A stretch of 64,000 bases of DNA from Fibrobacter succinogenes. GTDB taxonomy: Bacteria > Fibrobacterota > Fibrobacteria > Fibrobacterales > Fibrobacteraceae. The stretch covers positions 40,123 through 104,122 of the forward strand of contig CACVQR010000009.1 in the NCBI GenBank assembly GCA_902756345.1. Reading direction: 5' to 3'. The notes under the pieces were generated by a model. It was not told the origin of the DNA and did no database searches. It saw only the letters and a list, made by a program, of their open reading frames with translations. Position numbers and translations under genes: made by a program. Shown piece by piece: positions 63,089-64,000 of this stretch. Numbering within the stretch: the first letter of the stretch is position 1; each line of letters opens with the position of its first letter.

Positions 63089-63379
63089 TTAATCTGAAAA
63101 ATCTGCCGGAGCGGCTGTCAAAATCGTCAGTATACGCTGACGATCTGATTTTGTGAATTTGCCTTTCAGCGAATTACGAATTGCTAATTGACGAGATGCC
63201 ACATCGACTCCCGTAAACATCGGAGAATTGACCAAGCCCCGTATATAGCCATCCTCAGACTCAGTCACCTTTATCCGAGCGCCCTTAACGTTGCCATAAG
63301 CAGAGGTTTTCAAAACCATGCGTACACGTTCTTTCAGCGGTACATCTTTCGCTACTGTTTTAATCTTTCTATTCTCCAT
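63089..63379 (-). CDS. small basic protein, second gene of a cassette
   Basis: 96 residues from ATG 63379; longer starts are in frame but would overlap the upstream gene much more. Sequence includes VPLKERVRMVLKTSAYGNVK, DGYIRGLVNSPMF and ASRQLAIRNSLKGKFTKSDR. No family recognised. The start overlaps the end of the HEPN-like gene by 11 bases, so the two are translationally coupled. Small size and coupling fit toxin-antitoxin or accessory cassettes. Confidence 0.6.
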   Translation of the reverse strand: MENRKIKTVAKDVPLKERVRMVLKTSAYGNVKGARIKVTESEDGYIRGLVNSPMFTGVDVASRQLAIRNSLKGKFTKSDRQRILTILTAAPADFSD

Positions 63380-63641
63380 AATACAAGTCATACCCTCTCG
63401 CAACAATTGCATTTGCAGCATCATTACATTGGTCCGCAAACTGCCTTAGCACGTTAACTTTCTTTGAATCTCTCTCAATAAAAGCCCTTAAAATACTTTC
63501 TACTGCGACTCCCGCAAAATAAATTGATGCCGAAAAACGTTTCTTCTCAAAAAGGATGTTTGACGTTTCAATACGAGCAAGCGCCGCATCTATACGATTT
63601 TGCGGGCGAAACAGCTCTTTGTGATTTCCCTTTTTCTGCAT
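63369..63641 (-). CDS. HEPN-like small protein, first gene of a cassette
   Basis: 90 residues. RIETSNILFEKKRFSASIYF then AGVAVESILRAFIERDSKK resembles the conserved helices of HEPN-domain proteins (a small-residue AGxAVE-x-x-LRA motif). The histidine of the HEPN RNase motif (Rx4-6H) is not seen, so RNase activity is doubtful; it may be a truncated or non-catalytic member. A possible promoter (TTGTCT-17-TAATCT) lies upstream. Forms a two-gene unit with the following small gene. Confidence 0.55.
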   Translation of the reverse strand: MQKKGNHKELFRPQNRIDAALARIETSNILFEKKRFSASIYFAGVAVESILRAFIERDSKKVNVLRQFADQCNDAANAIVARGYDLYYGE

Positions 63642-63745
63642 ATAATTAAAATAGATTAATGTATTCTAAAATGCAAGACAAACAACCTTCTCTCATTCAT
63701 GTTGCAAACAATAGTTTGCAAGGACCATGTATTTTCTTGCTGTAA

Positions 63746-63850
63746 GTAAAAAAATTATTCGCACGGAATAAAGCTGAAAAACTACGAAGGCTAGGTCGAA
63801 TTCGCCGAGTTGGTGGAAATCGCGGCGGCCACTGGGAGATTGTAGAGTAA
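63746..63850 (+). pseudogene. C-terminal fragment of an AlbA_2/helicase-type protein
   Basis: An open stretch of 34 codons, preceded by an in-frame TAA (63743-63745), ends RIRRVGGNRGGHWEIVE then TAA. This is the characteristic winged-helix end of ATP-binding AlbA_2 (Schlafen-like) and RecG-like proteins (RIRRVG..KGGHWEI). The rest of the gene is gone. The 359-base stretch from 63641 to the edge otherwise holds only two terminators and a GGGTACC-containing AT-rich segment. Confidence 0.6.
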
Positions 63851-63877
63851 CATTGACGGCAAAAAATTTGAAAATTT

Positions 63878-63903
63878 GCCCTGCTTTCGCAGGGCATTTT
63901 TTT
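63878..63903 (+). terminator. terminator of the lost gene
   Basis: GCCCTG, CTTTCG loop, CAGGGC (63878-63895) and a T run; placed just after the fragment's stop. Confidence 0.75.
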
Positions 63904-63963
63904 GGCCTATATGACATTTGGGTACCTAAATTTCTCGTAACCCTTTGATTTATAAGGCGTTGT

Positions 63964-64000
63964 AGCAAATTTTTCTTTTATGGGAAAAATTTGCTTTTTT
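63964..64000 (+). terminator. 12-base-pair hairpin with T run at the right edge
   Basis: AGCAAATTTTTC (63964-63975) pairs perfectly with GAAAAATTTGCT (63984-63995), loop of eight, then T residues to the edge. Confidence 0.65.

Noticed and set aside
63693..63968. Minus-strand frame of 91 codons near the right edge
   Set aside because: It runs opposite the RIRRVGG...GGHWEIVE fragment and through a terminator, and resembles nothing.

Overview
The window is bacterial and fits the genus Fibrobacter (F. succinogenes or a close relative). The grounds are three copies of the TIGR02147/DUF4423 family that is expanded in that genus, secreted enzymes with poly-serine linkers, basic C-terminal tails of the type known from F. 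succinogenes cellulases, and many plant cell-wall enzymes without any SusC/SusD pair. The species is an inference.

Layout. 1-450: start of a gene leaving the left edge, with a strong promoter, two hairpins and a broken Vat-like acetyltransferase remnant. 0.47-4.8 kb: two unrecognised lipoproteins and a CotH-kinase lipoprotein. 4.9-7.3 kb: large secreted protein with an HExxH motif and a DUF4859-like domain. 7.4-10.3 kb: PL9-PL1 pectate lyase operon. 10.5-13.1 kb: LamG lipoprotein divergent from a TIGR02147 regulator. 13.1-16.6 kb: GH53 galactanase-PL9 operon. 16.8-22.3 kb: operon of three GH43 enzymes plus a possible 28-residue membrane peptide. 22.5-25.4 kb: TIGR02147 regulator followed by a LamG lipoprotein. 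25.6-29.1 kb: CE12 acetylesterase and CE15 glucuronoyl esterase. 29.2-32.9 kb: GH5 enzyme and M6 metallopeptidase. 33.1-35.5 kb: third TIGR02147-LamG pair. 35.5-43.5 kb: prepilin peptidase, a 1768-residue Ig-repeat lipoprotein overlapping a small DUF6941-like gene, a phosphopantetheinyl transferase and a small lipoprotein. 43.6 kb: tRNA-Val(GAC) with a consensus promoter. 43.8-56.7 kb: DASS-type transporter and two giant secreted proteins that share a C-terminal module. 57-58.7 kb: two beta-barrel-like paralogues. 58.9-63 kb: solute-binding lipoprotein, RluE pseudouridine synthase, UDP-glucuronate 4-epimerase and another beta-barrel. 63.1-64 kb: a two-gene cassette with a HEPN-like member, a fragment of a lost gene and two terminators.

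How it works together. The 7-29 kb block looks like a regional pectin toolkit: PL1 and PL9 lyases for homogalacturonan, GH53 and GH43 for galactan and arabinan side chains, CE12 for rhamnogalacturonan acetyl groups, with CE15 and GH5 for lignin-carbohydrate esters and beta-glucans. Most enzymes end in a type IX secretion-like domain; four end instead in a basic tail with a shared GRS box. The three regulator-lipoprotein pairs sit among these operons. Different short repeats lie upstream of the enzyme operons and recur beside individual regulators. Two of the three motif types are direct repeats with a 12-bp period. This suggests three parallel regulator-lipoprotein modules, each with its own operator, which I regard as the most interesting feature of the window.
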